Assembly (NCBI RefSeq): GCF_024707545.1
Contig: NZ_CP062229.1
Location: 7,235,501 to 7,299,500, forward strand
Reading direction: 5' to 3'
Length of the DNA: 64,000 nt
From: Mesorhizobium onobrychidis
Lineage (GTDB): Bacteria; Pseudomonadota; Alphaproteobacteria; Rhizobiales; Rhizobiaceae
Of this stretch, positions 46,416-55,418 are shown in pieces. Made by a program: the position numbers and the translations under genes. The notes under the pieces are model-generated. The model did no database searches and was not told the DNA's origin. It worked only from the letters and a program-made list of their open reading frames with translations. Position 1 is the first letter of the stretch; the number at the start of each line of letters is the position of its first letter.

Positions 46416-48212
46416 TTAGAACGCTTCCGCCGGCAGCGCCATTAGCGTGTCCGCGCCGCTGGAGATGCGGGCGAGGTGCGCCGACGTCTCCGGCATGATC
46501 CGCTCCATGAAGAAGCGCGCCGTCACCAGCTTGCTGTCGTAGAAGGCAGAAGAACCATTGGCGTCATTCGCCAATTTCGCCCCGGCTGCCTTGGCCATCT
46601 GCGCCCACATATAGCCCAGTGCCACCAGGCCGAAGAGATGCATGTAGTCGGTCGAGGCGGCACCGGCGTTGTCGGGCTTGGTCATGCCGTTCTGCATCAG
46701 CCACATCGTCGCCGCCTGCAGATCGTTGAGGCCCTTCTTCAGCGCCTTGGTAAAGGGCGCCATCTTCTCGTCAGTGCGGTTCTCTTCGCAGAACTCGCCG
46801 ACCTCCTTGAAGAAGGCCTGCACGGCGCGGCCGCCATTCAAGGCCAGTTTGCGGCCGACGAGGTCGAGCGCCTGGATGCCGTTGGCGCCCTCGTATATCA
46901 TGGCGATGCGGGCATCGCGCACGAACTGGCTCATGCCGTGCTCTTCGATATAGCCGTGGCCGCCGAACACTTGCTGCGCCATCACCGCGTGGTCGAAGCC
47001 CTTGTCGGTGAGCACGCCCTTGACCACCGGCGTCATCAGGCCGGTGTAGTCGTCGGCGGCCTGGCGGTCCTTGTCGTCACTGGCACGGTGCGCGATGTCC
47101 GACTTGATCGCCGTCCACAGCGCCAGCGCGCGGCCGGCCTCGTTGAAGGCCTTCATAGTCATCAGGCTGCGGCGGATGTCGGGATGGACGATGATCGGAT
47201 CGGCCTTCTTGTCCGGCGCCTTCGGCCCGGACAGCGAGCGGCCCTGCAGGCGATCCTTGGCATAGGACACAGCGTTCTGGTAGGCGACCTCCGACAGAGA
47301 GAGCCCTTGCAGGCCGACGCCGAGCCGGGCCTCGTTCATCATCGTGAACATGGCCTTCAGCCCGCCATTGGCGTCGCCGAGCAGCATGCCTTGCGCCTCG
47401 TCATAGTTCATGACGCAGGTCGAATTGCCATGGATGCCCATCTTCTCCTCGATCGAGCCGCAGGAGACGGTGTTCTTCTCGCCCGGATTGCCGGATGCAT
47501 CGAGCTTGAGCTTCGGCACGATGAACAGAGAAATACCCTTCACGCCTTCCGGTGCGCCCTCGATGCGGGCCAGCACGAGGTGGACGATGTTGTCCGACAT
47601 GTCGTGCTCGCCGGCCGAGATGAATATCTTCTGGCCTGAAATCCTGTAGGTGCCGTCTCCATTGGGAACCGCCTTGGTGCGCAGCAGGCCGAGATCGGTG
47701 CCGCAATGCGGCTCGGTCAGGTTCATGGTGCCGGTCCAGATGCCCTCGACCAGCTTCGGCAGCCATGTCGCCTTCTGCTCGTCGGTGCCATGGGTAATGA
47801 TCGCCGCGATCGCGCCCTGCGTCAGGCCGGGATACATCATCAGCGACATGTTGGCCGAAACCATATACTCGGAAACAGCGGTATGCACCGCGTAAGGCAG
47901 ACCCTGGCCGCCAAATTCGATGGGTGCGGCCAGCCCCATCCAGCCGCCGTCGCGATACTGGTCGAAGGCCTCCTTGAAGCCTTTCGGCGTCGTCACCGAA
48001 CCGTCGTCATGGCGCACGCAGCCTTGCATATCGCCGACGCGGTTCAGCGGCTGCATGACGTTTTCGGCGAGCTTGGCGCCTTCGGCGAGGATGGCCTCGA
48101 CCACATCCGGCGTCGCGTCGGAAAATCCGGGAAGATTGGAATAGCGCTGGTAGCGCAGTACCTCGTTCAGCACGAACAGCGTGTCCTGAACCGGCGCCCT
48201 GTAGATCGGCAT
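46416..48212 (-). CDS. Acyl-CoA dehydrogenase with C-terminal domain (AcdA/FadE type)
   Basis: 598 residues. Begins [20 protein letters not shown], with acyl-CoA dehydrogenase motifs [20 protein letters not shown] and FISAGEHD, and the catalytic Glu in [20 protein letters not shown]. The extra C-terminal domain (about 120 residues) is the DUF1974-like part typical of the long bacterial enzymes. The ATG at 48212 has a GGAGG site. It is the first gene after a MerR-type operator and promoter, and probably is transcribed with the downstream dehydrogenase, fadA and fadB. Confidence 0.94.
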   Translation of the reverse strand: MPIYRAPVQDTLFVLNEVLRYQRYSNLPGFSDATPDVVEAILAEGAKLAENVMQPLNRVGDMQGCVRHDDGSVTTPKGFKEAFDQYRDGGWMGLAAPIEFGGQGLPYAVHTAVSEYMVSANMSLMMYPGLTQGAIAAIITHGTDEQKATWLPKLVEGIWTGTMNLTEPHCGTDLGLLRTKAVPNGDGTYRISGQKIFISAGEHDMSDNIVHLVLARIEGAPEGVKGISLFIVPKLKLDASGNPGEKNTVSCGSIEEKMGIHGNSTCVMNYDEAQGMLLGDANGGLKAMFTMMNEARLGVGLQGLSLSEVAYQNAVSYAKDRLQGRSLSGPKAPDKKADPIIVHPDIRRSLMTMKAFNEAGRALALWTAIKSDIAHRASDDKDRQAADDYTGLMTPVVKGVLTDKGFDHAVMAQQVFGGHGYIEEHGMSQFVRDARIAMIYEGANGIQALDLVGRKLALNGGRAVQAFFKEVGEFCEENRTDEKMAPFTKALKKGLNDLQAATMWLMQNGMTKPDNAGAASTDYMHLFGLVALGYMWAQMAKAAGAKLANDANGSSAFYDSKLVTARFFMERIMPETSAHLARISSGADTLMALPAEAF

Positions 48213-48300
48213 GCGTTTCCTCCACCATGCGGCCTTGGCTCCGAAATCAAGCCCCAGAAAATGGATCAGGGACAGCATGCGGACCAATGTTCAGGTCGGG

Positions 48301-48332
48301 ATAGCAAAAGTTGACGTTTGCGTAAACGTCAA
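48301..48332 (-). promoter_or_regulatory. MerR-type promoter and palindromic operator of the beta-oxidation cluster
   Basis: A 22-base palindrome (arms TTGACGTTT and AAACGTCAA, four-base centre) covers 48311-48332. Read on the minus strand its first six bases are the -35 box TTGACG, and a -10 box TGCTAT (complement of 48301-48306) lies after a 20-base spacer. A spacer of 19-20 bases with the operator inside it is the mark of MerR-regulated promoters. A related half-site with TTTACGTTTACGTCAA lies at 49108-49123, before the regulator gene. Confidence 0.75.
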
Positions 48333-48449
48333 TTTTTTGATGTGGCAAATTTTTCCGGGGCCTCACCCGCGAGCGTAGCGGCGCTACACCATTGAAACCA
48401 GTGCGGAACGATTGAAATGTATTCATCCCGACGCAGCCGGAAGGCAGAA

Positions 48450-48480
48450 AGAGCCGCGCGGCCAGCGCCACGCGGCTCTC
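48450..48480 (-). terminator. Terminator of the MerR gene
   Basis: Nine-pair stem AGAGCCGCG/CGCGGCTCT followed on the minus strand by TTTCTG. It stands 42 bases after the stop codon of the regulator, and separates it from the operator of the next operon. Confidence 0.6.
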
Positions 48481-48521
48481 GTTCGTCAGAAGGCCGTTCA
48501 CCGGAAGCCGGCGAGGCCGAA

Positions 48522-48983
48522 TTATCCGGCGGCGCTGGCCTGCGGCGCCGAACGTTCGATCAACATCTGACGCACCGCCGCCATCGAGTTGCTCAACTCG
48601 TTGATGGCATCGTCGATCAGCGCCCGCTGCTTCTGCAGACGGGCAAGCTGCTTCTCCGACTTGTCGAGCGCCAGTCGCAACTGCTTGGTGTTGGAGCCAG
48701 TCGGGTCATACAGATCCATCATCTGCTTGACATCGCGCAGCGAGAATCCGACCTTGCGGCCGAGCAGGATCAGCTTCAGCCGCGCCTTGTCGCGTCGCGT
48801 ATAGAGACGGGTCGAGCCGTCGCGCTGCGGAGTGAGAAGACCCTTGTCCTCGTAGAAACGCAGCGTGCGCAGCGTTACTCCGTACTTCTTGGCCATCTCG
48901 CCGATGCGGACAAGATCCTCGCCGGCTTTGTTAGACATATCATTGGTATTGGCCGCGGCTTCGCCGGGCGAAACAAGTTTCAT
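48522..48983 (-). CDS. MerR family transcriptional regulator of the fad cluster
   Basis: 153 residues. N-terminal winged helix with VRIGEMAKKYGVTLRTLRFY, EDKGLLTPQRDGSTRLYTRR, DKARLKLILLGRKVGFSLRD, then a long coiled dimer helix. The effector part is short, with no metal-binding cysteines, typical of LiuR/acyl-CoA-linked MerR proteins. Location just upstream of beta-oxidation genes with two matching palindromes suggests it controls them. The ATG at 48983 is favoured; the frame is open to 49082. The 477 bases between this and podJ hold its own operator and the podJ promoter. Confidence 0.85.
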   Translation of the reverse strand: MKLVSPGEAAANTNDMSNKAGEDLVRIGEMAKKYGVTLRTLRFYEDKGLLTPQRDGSTRLYTRRDKARLKLILLGRKVGFSLRDVKQMMDLYDPTGSNTKQLRLALDKSEKQLARLQKQRALIDDAINELSNSMAAVRQMLIERSAPQASAAG

Positions 48984-49107
48984 GGTCACTGGCTTTCCCC
49001 ATCTGGTGGCGCCGCGGTCCCGGACCTTGCGTCGCCTGAGCGGAAGCGGGGGCGTGCTTCCACTCGTGGTTTCAACAAACAAACCGCAAACGGCACAGTC
49101 TGTGCAC

Positions 49108-49123
49108 CTTTACGTTTACGTCA
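49108..49123 (-). promoter_or_regulatory. Second operator-like site, upstream of the MerR gene
   Basis: TTTACGTTTACGTCAA reads on the minus strand as TTGACGTAAACGTAAA, matching the arms of the operator at 48.3 kb. It could be the autoregulatory site and -35 region of the regulator. Confidence 0.55.
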
Positions 49124-49238
49124 ATTCTATACCGATAGCCGCCTCACGAAGCAAGGGCGTTGTGGGGAAGGAACTTTTTGCCGCATCCGCCAGCGCATGG
49201 CCCGGCCGCGCTTAGGCGGCCCGCCAACAACGTTGTAA

Positions 49239-49260
49239 CTTCTTAAGCTTAGTTAACGCG
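49239..49260. promoter_or_regulatory. CtrA-like motif upstream of podJ
   Basis: TTAAGCTTAGTTAAC resembles the CtrA full site TTAA-N7-TTAA but with a six-base spacer. It lies 200 bases before the podJ-like gene. Tentative because of the spacing. The rest of 49124-49460 shows no ORF or strong hairpin. Confidence 0.35.
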
Positions 49261-49460
49261 TTGTTTACCACGTTGGGCGAAATGTGCGCATGTCGGTTAC
49301 CCGTGTTTATCCTGTAGCGAATTTTTCACGGTTTTTCGGAGCGCGGGTGAACCCCGGGAAGTTGGTCTTCCACCGCAGCAAAGCGCGCGGCCGCATTCGT
49401 TTCCGGCAGGACTTTGGGAAACTGGTCATAAGCCAGCAGTAATTCTGAACGGGCGCATCG

Positions 49461-52400
49461 ATGAACAGCAAGCGGTCCTATCTCGATACACTCAACGCCG
49501 GCAGGCAGCGCAGGCCGTACACCACGCTTGAACAGCTCAACCGTTCCCTGGAAACGCTGGAGCAGCGGCTGGAGCGGACGCGCGAGGACCTGAGCGAGCG
49601 TCCCGATCCGCGCCGGCCGAGCGCCGAGCCGCGCTATGCCAGCGCCCGGCCCTATGAGGATCCGCGCCCCGCGCAGCCGCCGAAAAGCCCGGAGCCGGCT
49701 GCCTTTGACCAGAGTTACCAGGCGATCGCCCGCGATATCGACCGTGTGCGCGGCCAAGAAGACGGTGTCGCCGTGGTCGGCAAGATCGCCGGCGAATTGC
49801 GTGGCCTGCGCGAGGAACTGCGCCACCAGATGACCGCCGGCCTGCAGCGCGAATTCGAAGCGCTGCGCAAGGACATCGAGCGGGCTTTCCAGGCAAGCGC
49901 CCAGCCGGGTGGTCAATCGGGAGGCGGCAAAGGCAGCGCCGAACTCGGCGTCGAGTTCGAGCGGCTTTCCGGCGCCATCCAGACTCTGGCCGAAAAGAGC
50001 GACGACAGAAGCGTCAACATGCTCCGGCTCGATCTGGAGCAGGTCAAGGCCGCACTCGACACGTTGGCGCGCGAGGAGAGCGTGCAGGCAGTTGGCCGCC
50101 GCTGGGACGAGTTCGACCGCCGCTGGACCGCGTTCGAGGATCGTGTCGATGCCGATCAGCGACAGCGGTCGGACGCACCCGGTCTTTCGATGCTGACCGA
50201 ACGGCTCGAACAGATCAGCAATGCCGTCAACAATCTGCCGGAATCGCTGTCGCTGCGTTCGCTCGAAGAGAAGGTCCGCACGCTTGCCGGCGCCGTCGAT
50301 CATTTCGCCCGCCAGCAGGACAATCTCGGCAGCAGCACATTCGCAATGATCGACGAGCGGCTGGACGAGATTTCCCGCGCCATCGTCGCCTCGACCGTCG
50401 CCGCGCAGGCCAATTCATTCGACCCCGAAGCATTCGAGCGTATCGAGAAGCGGATCGCCTCGCTTGCCGAACAGATCGAGGAAGTGACGCAAGTCCACCC
50501 CAGCGGCGAGGTCATCGACCGCCTCAACATGCTGTCGAGCCGGGTCGACGATCTTGCCAACCGGGCCAATTTGCCTGAGCAGGCGATGGAGCGTCTCGAC
50601 AAGCAGATCGCGCTTATTGCCGACAAGATCGACCGGGCGCCTGCCATGCCGGACGCCGACTATATCTTCCAGGGGCTGGAACAGCGTTTCGACGTGCTGT
50701 CCGGCATGATGGAGCGACGCCAGGGCGACGCGATCGAACAGGGCAACATGCTGTTTCGCGATCTCGAGCGCCGGCTGGACGAAGTTGCCGACAGGCTGGA
50801 CCAGCGCATGCCGCAGATCGACGGGGCCGGCATCATGGACGCCCTAGACGCCCGCTTCAGCGCGCTGGCCAAGCGCTTGGAGACGCGCGTTCCCGATTCC
50901 GCAAGCGAAGCGGCGATCCGTGGCCTGGAAAGCCGGCTCGAAGACATTTCAATCCGGCTGGATTCATCTGCGGCACAAGTCGCCGGCATCGACCCGGCCC
51001 TGATCCGCAGCCTGGAAGCGCAGGTCGCGGGCCTGTCGGCGCACCTTTCGAAACCCGGCGCGCCACTGCCGGAATTGGAGGATATCAGCCCTCGTCTCAA
51101 CGAAATCGAGAAGTCGCTGGCTGGCACCCGCGATTCCATCCTCAGCGCGGCGCGCGAGGCAGCCGAGAGCGCCGTCCGTTCGTTGGCGGGCTCCAGTGCC
51201 AACACGGCGGCCGTCTCTGGCCTCGCCCAGGATCTGAAGACACTCGAAGCACTGACGCGCCGTTCCGATGAGCGCAATTCGAGGACCTTCGAAGCCATCC
51301 ACGACACGCTGCTCAAGATCGTCGACCGGCTGGGCTCGCTGGAAACCGGCGAACCGACCGACGCTGTGAGCGAACTTCTGAATACGCAACCGGCCGAGCC
51401 GGACAGCTGGCGCGGCGTGCGACCGTCAAAGATGGCCGTGCGTGACGCGCCGTCCATGGACATCGACCAGCCATTGCCGCTGACGGAAGAGATGGCCGAG
51501 CTCGACAGCCATGTCTCTGCCATCATCAGCAATGAATCAGGTTCGCGTAGCGAACCGGGCACGCGTACGCCGGCCGAAGCCGCCGCCGCCGCGGCCATGG
51601 CGGCGCTTGGCTCGGACACGGCGGAAAAAAGCCAGCCGACCGGCGGCCGGAAGTCGATGCTCGGCGGACTGGCGCGCGCCTTCAAGGCCAAGAAGGAGAC
51701 GATCGTTCCACCGCTTGCCGGCTCGGCGCCTGATGTCGAGATACCGAGCGCCGATCTCGACGAGCCGCTGGATCCGAAGGTTGCCAACCGCCCGCTGGAG
51801 CCCGGCTCCGGCCCACCCGACCTCAACGCCATCATGAAACGCGTGCGCGACGAACGCGGACCGCCGGTCAGGCCCGGCAGTGTCGATGCATCGAAAGCCG
51901 ACTTCATCGCCGCAGCCAGACGCGCGGCGCAAGCGGCGGCCGCCGAGGCCGACGCTCTCAAGCGGCAATCGAAGATGAGCGGCCCGGTGAAGGCGCTCAG
52001 GATCGGCGACCTGCTCAAGGCGCGGCGCAAGCCGATCCTGATGGCGGCCGCCGCAGTCATGCTGGCGCTCGCCGGCCTGCAACTGGGCACGGCCTTTTTC
52101 TCCGACCCCGTTGAAATAGCCAGCAACGATGCGGCGCCGATCGCGGCCGCGCAGCCAGCGAAAACCACGTCGGCCGGTACCGCCAGCGAGCCGAAGACGG
52201 ACGCGCAAACTGCAGCACAGGACAGCGCGCAAGCCCGCGCCGTCCGGCAGGCAGAGCCGTCCGAATCGGTAGCCGAGGACGACATGCCGGCACGGACCGC
52301 CCGCGCCGCGCTGGCGGACGCCGGAACGCCGATGGGCAACGCACCCGAGGCCGAACCCGTTCCTGCGCTCGTCACTCCAACGGCGCCGCCCGATCCGGCG

Positions 52401-53402
52401 GCGAATGTGACAGCCTCGGCACCTGCGGGCCCGACGGCTGCGGACATCGAGCCAATGGCCACAGCGCGGGCTGCCACGCCCGCGACCCAAGAGATGACCG
52501 GCACGGTCACGCCTGCGGATGCTTCGACGGCGGCGGCCACTGCCAAGATCGACATCCCAGCCGATGCCGGCCCAGCTGCCTTGCGTGACGCAGCGGCCGG
52601 CGGCGACGCCAAGGCGTTGTTCGAGATCGGCTCGCGCTACGCCGAATCGCGCGGCGTCAAGCAAGACATGGCAGCGGCCGCGAAATGGTACGAGAAATCA
52701 GCCGAACTCGGGTTCGCGCCGGCGGAATACCGCATCGGCAACTTCTATGAGAAGGGCACGGGCGTCGCGCGCGACGTCAAGAAGGCGAAGACCTGGTACC
52801 AGCTCGCCGCGGAGCAAGGCAACGCCAGCGCCATGCACAATCTCGCCGTGCTCTTTGCCATGGCTGCGGACGGCGTGACCGACAATGAATCGGCCGCGCA
52901 CTGGTTCCAGGCGGCTGCCGATCTCGGTGTCAAGGACAGCCAGTTCAATCTCGGCATCCTGGCGGCGAAGGGCGTCGGCATGAAGCAGAATCTCGAAGAA
53001 TCCTACAAATGGTTCGCGCTCGTTGCCAAGACCGGCGACAAGGATGCGGCGGCAAAGCGCGACGAGATCGCCAAGGCGCTCAGGCCCGAGCAGCTCGAAC
53101 GCGCACGCGCCGCCGCCGAACTGTGGAAGGCAAAGCCGCTCGATCCTGCGGCCAATTCGGCCGACATTCCCGAATCGTGGCAGGACGGCACGCCGCAGAC
53201 GACCGCCAGCGTCGACATGAAGAAGGTCGTTCAGAACATCCAGCGCATTCTCAACAAGAACGGCTATGAGGCCGGCAATGCCGACGGCGTGATGGGCCAG
53301 AAAACCGAGGATGCCATCATGGCTTTCCAGACCGACAACGACTTGAAGGCGACGGGCGCGGTCGACGAAAAACTGGTCAAGGCGCTGCTCGCGCGCAAAT
53401 AA
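49461..53402 (+). CDS. podJ: PodJ-like polarity protein (coiled coil, membrane helix, Sel1 repeats, peptidoglycan-binding domain)
   Basis: 1313 residues. The first 850 are cytoplasmic: a basic N-terminus (SYLDTLNAGRQRRPYTTLEQ), then many heptad coiled-coil repeats (LEQRLERTREDL, VVGKIAGELRGLREELRHQM, RLDEVADRLDQRM). One membrane helix is at about residues 857-877 (ILMAAAAVMLALAGLQL). A Pro-Ala-Thr-rich periplasmic linker leads to Sel1-type repeats (residues about 1044-1217: KALFEIGSRYAESRGVKQDM, AEYRIGNFYEKGTGVARDVK) and a C-terminal peptidoglycan-binding domain (IQRILNKNGYEAGNADGVMG). This order matches PodJ of rhizobia, which sits at the new cell pole. The name is by architecture. Confidence 0.85.
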   Translation: MNSKRSYLDTLNAGRQRRPYTTLEQLNRSLETLEQRLERTREDLSERPDPRRPSAEPRYASARPYEDPRPAQPPKSPEPAAFDQSYQAIARDIDRVRGQEDGVAVVGKIAGELRGLREELRHQMTAGLQREFEALRKDIERAFQASAQPGGQSGGGKGSAELGVEFERLSGAIQTLAEKSDDRSVNMLRLDLEQVKAALDTLAREESVQAVGRRWDEFDRRWTAFEDRVDADQRQRSDAPGLSMLTERLEQISNAVNNLPESLSLRSLEEKVRTLAGAVDHFARQQDNLGSSTFAMIDERLDEISRAIVASTVAAQANSFDPEAFERIEKRIASLAEQIEEVTQVHPSGEVIDRLNMLSSRVDDLANRANLPEQAMERLDKQIALIADKIDRAPAMPDADYIFQGLEQRFDVLSGMMERRQGDAIEQGNMLFRDLERRLDEVADRLDQRMPQIDGAGIMDALDARFSALAKRLETRVPDSASEAAIRGLESRLEDISIRLDSSAAQVAGIDPALIRSLEAQVAGLSAHLSKPGAPLPELEDISPRLNEIEKSLAGTRDSILSAAREAAESAVRSLAGSSANTAAVSGLAQDLKTLEALTRRSDERNSRTFEAIHDTLLKIVDRLGSLETGEPTDAVSELLNTQPAEPDSWRGVRPSKMAVRDAPSMDIDQPLPLTEEMAELDSHVSAIISNESGSRSEPGTRTPAEAAAAAAMAALGSDTAEKSQPTGGRKSMLGGLARAFKAKKETIVPPLAGSAPDVEIPSADLDEPLDPKVANRPLEPGSGPPDLNAIMKRVRDERGPPVRPGSVDASKADFIAAARRAAQAAAAEADALKRQSKMSGPVKALRIGDLLKARRKPILMAAAAVMLALAGLQLGTAFFSDPVEIASNDAAPIAAAQPAKTTSAGTASEPKTDAQTAAQDSAQARAVRQAEPSESVAEDDMPARTARAALADAGTPMGNAPEAEPVPALVTPTAPPDPAANVTASAPAGPTAADIEPMATARAATPATQEMTGTVTPADASTAAATAKIDIPADAGPAALRDAAAGGDAKALFEIGSRYAESRGVKQDMAAAAKWYEKSAELGFAPAEYRIGNFYEKGTGVARDVKKAKTWYQLAAEQGNASAMHNLAVLFAMAADGVTDNESAAHWFQAAADLGVKDSQFNLGILAAKGVGMKQNLEESYKWFALVAKTGDKDAAAKRDEIAKALRPEQLERARAAAELWKAKPLDPAANSADIPESWQDGTPQTTASVDMKKVVQNIQRILNKNGYEAGNADGVMGQKTEDAIMAFQTDNDLKATGAVDEKLVKALLARK

Positions 53403-53594
53403 CGTCAGATGCGTCGTTTCCGCGACGCCTTTGCCACACATTTGCCTGTTAACTGATTGAGTTGTTTTTTGTTTCGGCGGCGTGGCGAGGTTTGACTTCG
53501 CCGCCCGGCCGGCGCAAGAACGAGATAGGCTTTTTGGCGCGAAATGCCCGCAACGGTTGCATTCGTCGAGAGGCAAACTGATCGAGACTGACGG

Positions 53595-54518
53595 GTGGGC
53601 ATCTATCTCCCGATCGCGGAAATTTCCGTCAACATCTTCGTGCTGCTGGCCATGGGCGCGGCGGTGGGTTTCCTTTCGGGCATGTTCGGAGTGGGCGGCG
53701 GCTTCCTTATCACGCCGCTGCTGATCTTCTACAATATACCGCCGGCGATCGCGGTCGCCACCGGCGCCAACCAGGTTATCGCCTCCTCCTTCTCCGGCGC
53801 ATTGTCGCACGTGAAGCGCGGCACGCTCGACTTCAAACTCGGCGGTGTGCTTTTGGCAGGCGGCATCGTCGGCTCAACCGGCGGCATCTTTGTCTTTGGC
53901 TTCTTGCGCAGGCTCGGCCAGCTCGACCTGTTCATCTCGCTGCTCTATGTCGTGCTGCTTGGCACCGTCGGCGGGCTGATGCTGGTCGAGAGCGTCAATG
54001 CGCTACGCGCCACGCGCAGCGGCGCGGCACCGGTGCTGAAGAAATCCGGCCAGCACAATTGGATCCACCGCTTGCCGCTGAAGATGCGGTTCAGGGCCTC
54101 GAAGCTTTTCGTCAGCGTCATCCCGGTGCTCGGCCTCGGTGCCGGCATCGGTTTCCTATCGTCGATCATGGGCGTCGGCGGCGGCTTCATCATGGTACCG
54201 GCGCTGATCTATCTCTTGAAAGTGCCGACCAACGTCGTCATCGGCACCTCGCTATTCCAGATCATCTTCACCTCGGCCTACACCACGCTGGTCCATGCCA
54301 CCACCAATCAGACAGTCGACGTCATGCTCGCCTTCCTGTTGATGGCGGGCGGCGTCGCCGGCGCGCAATACGGCGCCAAGGCCGGCCAAAGGCTGCGTGG
54401 CGAGCAGCTCAGGGCGCTGCTGGCATTGCTGGTGCTGGCGGTTGCCATCCGGCTCGCCATCGATCTGTTCGTGACGCCGCCCAACCTCTATTCCCTATCC
54501 GGCGTGGATCCGACCTGA
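53595..54518 (+). CDS. Sulfite exporter TauE/SafE family protein
   Basis: 307 residues from a GTG start, about eight membrane helices in two halves. The two repeated signatures are SGMFGVGGGFLITPLL and SSIMGVGGGFIMVPALI, diagnostic of the family. Members export sulfite or related organic anions made in taurine and sulfonate breakdown. It ends one base into the start of the TIGR02186 gene (TGATG), so the two are coupled. The gap 53403-53594 shows nothing else. Confidence 0.93.
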   Translation: MGIYLPIAEISVNIFVLLAMGAAVGFLSGMFGVGGGFLITPLLIFYNIPPAIAVATGANQVIASSFSGALSHVKRGTLDFKLGGVLLAGGIVGSTGGIFVFGFLRRLGQLDLFISLLYVVLLGTVGGLMLVESVNALRATRSGAAPVLKKSGQHNWIHRLPLKMRFRASKLFVSVIPVLGLGAGIGFLSSIMGVGGGFIMVPALIYLLKVPTNVVIGTSLFQIIFTSAYTTLVHATTNQTVDVMLAFLLMAGGVAGAQYGAKAGQRLRGEQLRALLALLVLAVAIRLAIDLFVTPPNLYSLSGVDPT

Positions 54519-55309
54519 TGGCGGGCTTGAGGGCGTTCTTGGCCGTTGCCTCGCTGTCGCTGTTCGCCGCCTCGTCACCGGGAAAAGCGCAGACGCCGGT
54601 TACCGAAAACATCCAGATCGGCCTGTCCACCGACCATGTCTCAATCACCGCCGGGTTTTCAGGTGCCGACCTCACCATCTTCGGCTCATTGGAAAATGCC
54701 GACCCGCTTGTCGCGCGCCGAGGGCGCTACGACATCATCGTCGTGCTTGAGGGTCCGGCCCGGCCGGTCGTCGTGCGCCGCAAGGACCGGGTGCTCGGCC
54801 TCTGGATCAATCTGGAGTCCGAGACCTTCGAGAATGTGCCGGTGTCCTATTCGGTGGCGACGACGCGCCCGCTGCAGGACGTCACCGACCCCAACAGCTA
54901 CAAGCAATTGTCGCTCGGCGCCGCCAACATCTACATGCAGCCGGCCGACGACGGCGACAGTCCGGCGACAATCCAGGAATTCACCGCGGCGCTGCGCGAG
55001 CGCAAAACGGCGACCGGCCTCTACAGCGAGAATGTCGGCGGCGTGCAGTTCCTGTCGCAGAACCTGTTCCGCGCCACCGTCAGGCTCGCCCCCAACGTTC
55101 CAGTCGGTACCCACAAGGCCCGTGCGTTCCTGTTCAAGAGCGGCCTGTTCATCAAGGAAAGCTCCGCCCAACTCGAAATCCGCAAGTCCGGTTTCGAACA
55201 GTCGATCTTCCGCGTTGCCCACGATTATTCCTTTCTCTACGGCGTCTTCGCTGTATCGCTGGCCATGCTGACCGGCTGGCTCGGAAGACTGGTCTTCCGA
55301 AAGGACTAG
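54518..55309 (+). CDS. TIGR02186 family periplasmic protein
   Basis: 263 residues. Signal peptide MAGLRAFLAVASLSLFAASS with cleavage near GKAQTP, then a beta-rich periplasmic domain (ENIQIGLSTDHVSITAGFSG, LTIFGSLENADPLVARRGRY, PRPVVVRRKDRVLGLW-like segment) and one C-terminal membrane helix (FLYGVFAVSLAMLTGWLGRL). The family is nearly always found beside TauE/SafE exporters, so it is probably an accessory of the exporter on the outer face of the inner membrane. The function is unknown. Confidence 0.88.
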   Translation: MAGLRAFLAVASLSLFAASSPGKAQTPVTENIQIGLSTDHVSITAGFSGADLTIFGSLENADPLVARRGRYDIIVVLEGPARPVVVRRKDRVLGLWINLESETFENVPVSYSVATTRPLQDVTDPNSYKQLSLGAANIYMQPADDGDSPATIQEFTAALRERKTATGLYSENVGGVQFLSQNLFRATVRLAPNVPVGTHKARAFLFKSGLFIKESSAQLEIRKSGFEQSIFRVAHDYSFLYGVFAVSLAMLTGWLGRLVFRKD

Positions 55310-55418
55310 CCCCCTTGCGAAAGGTTGTTCCCCTTTTGGGGCTCATGGGTTAGACCGCGACCCCGGCCCGACCGGACACGAGCTGTCGCTCCCCCACAAT
55401 CAGAATACAGGCTTCACG

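Noticed and set aside
50660..52612. A 650-codon Ser/Ala-rich frame opposite podJ
   Set aside because: Low-complexity composition and exact overlap with the coiled-coil gene; a frame shadow.
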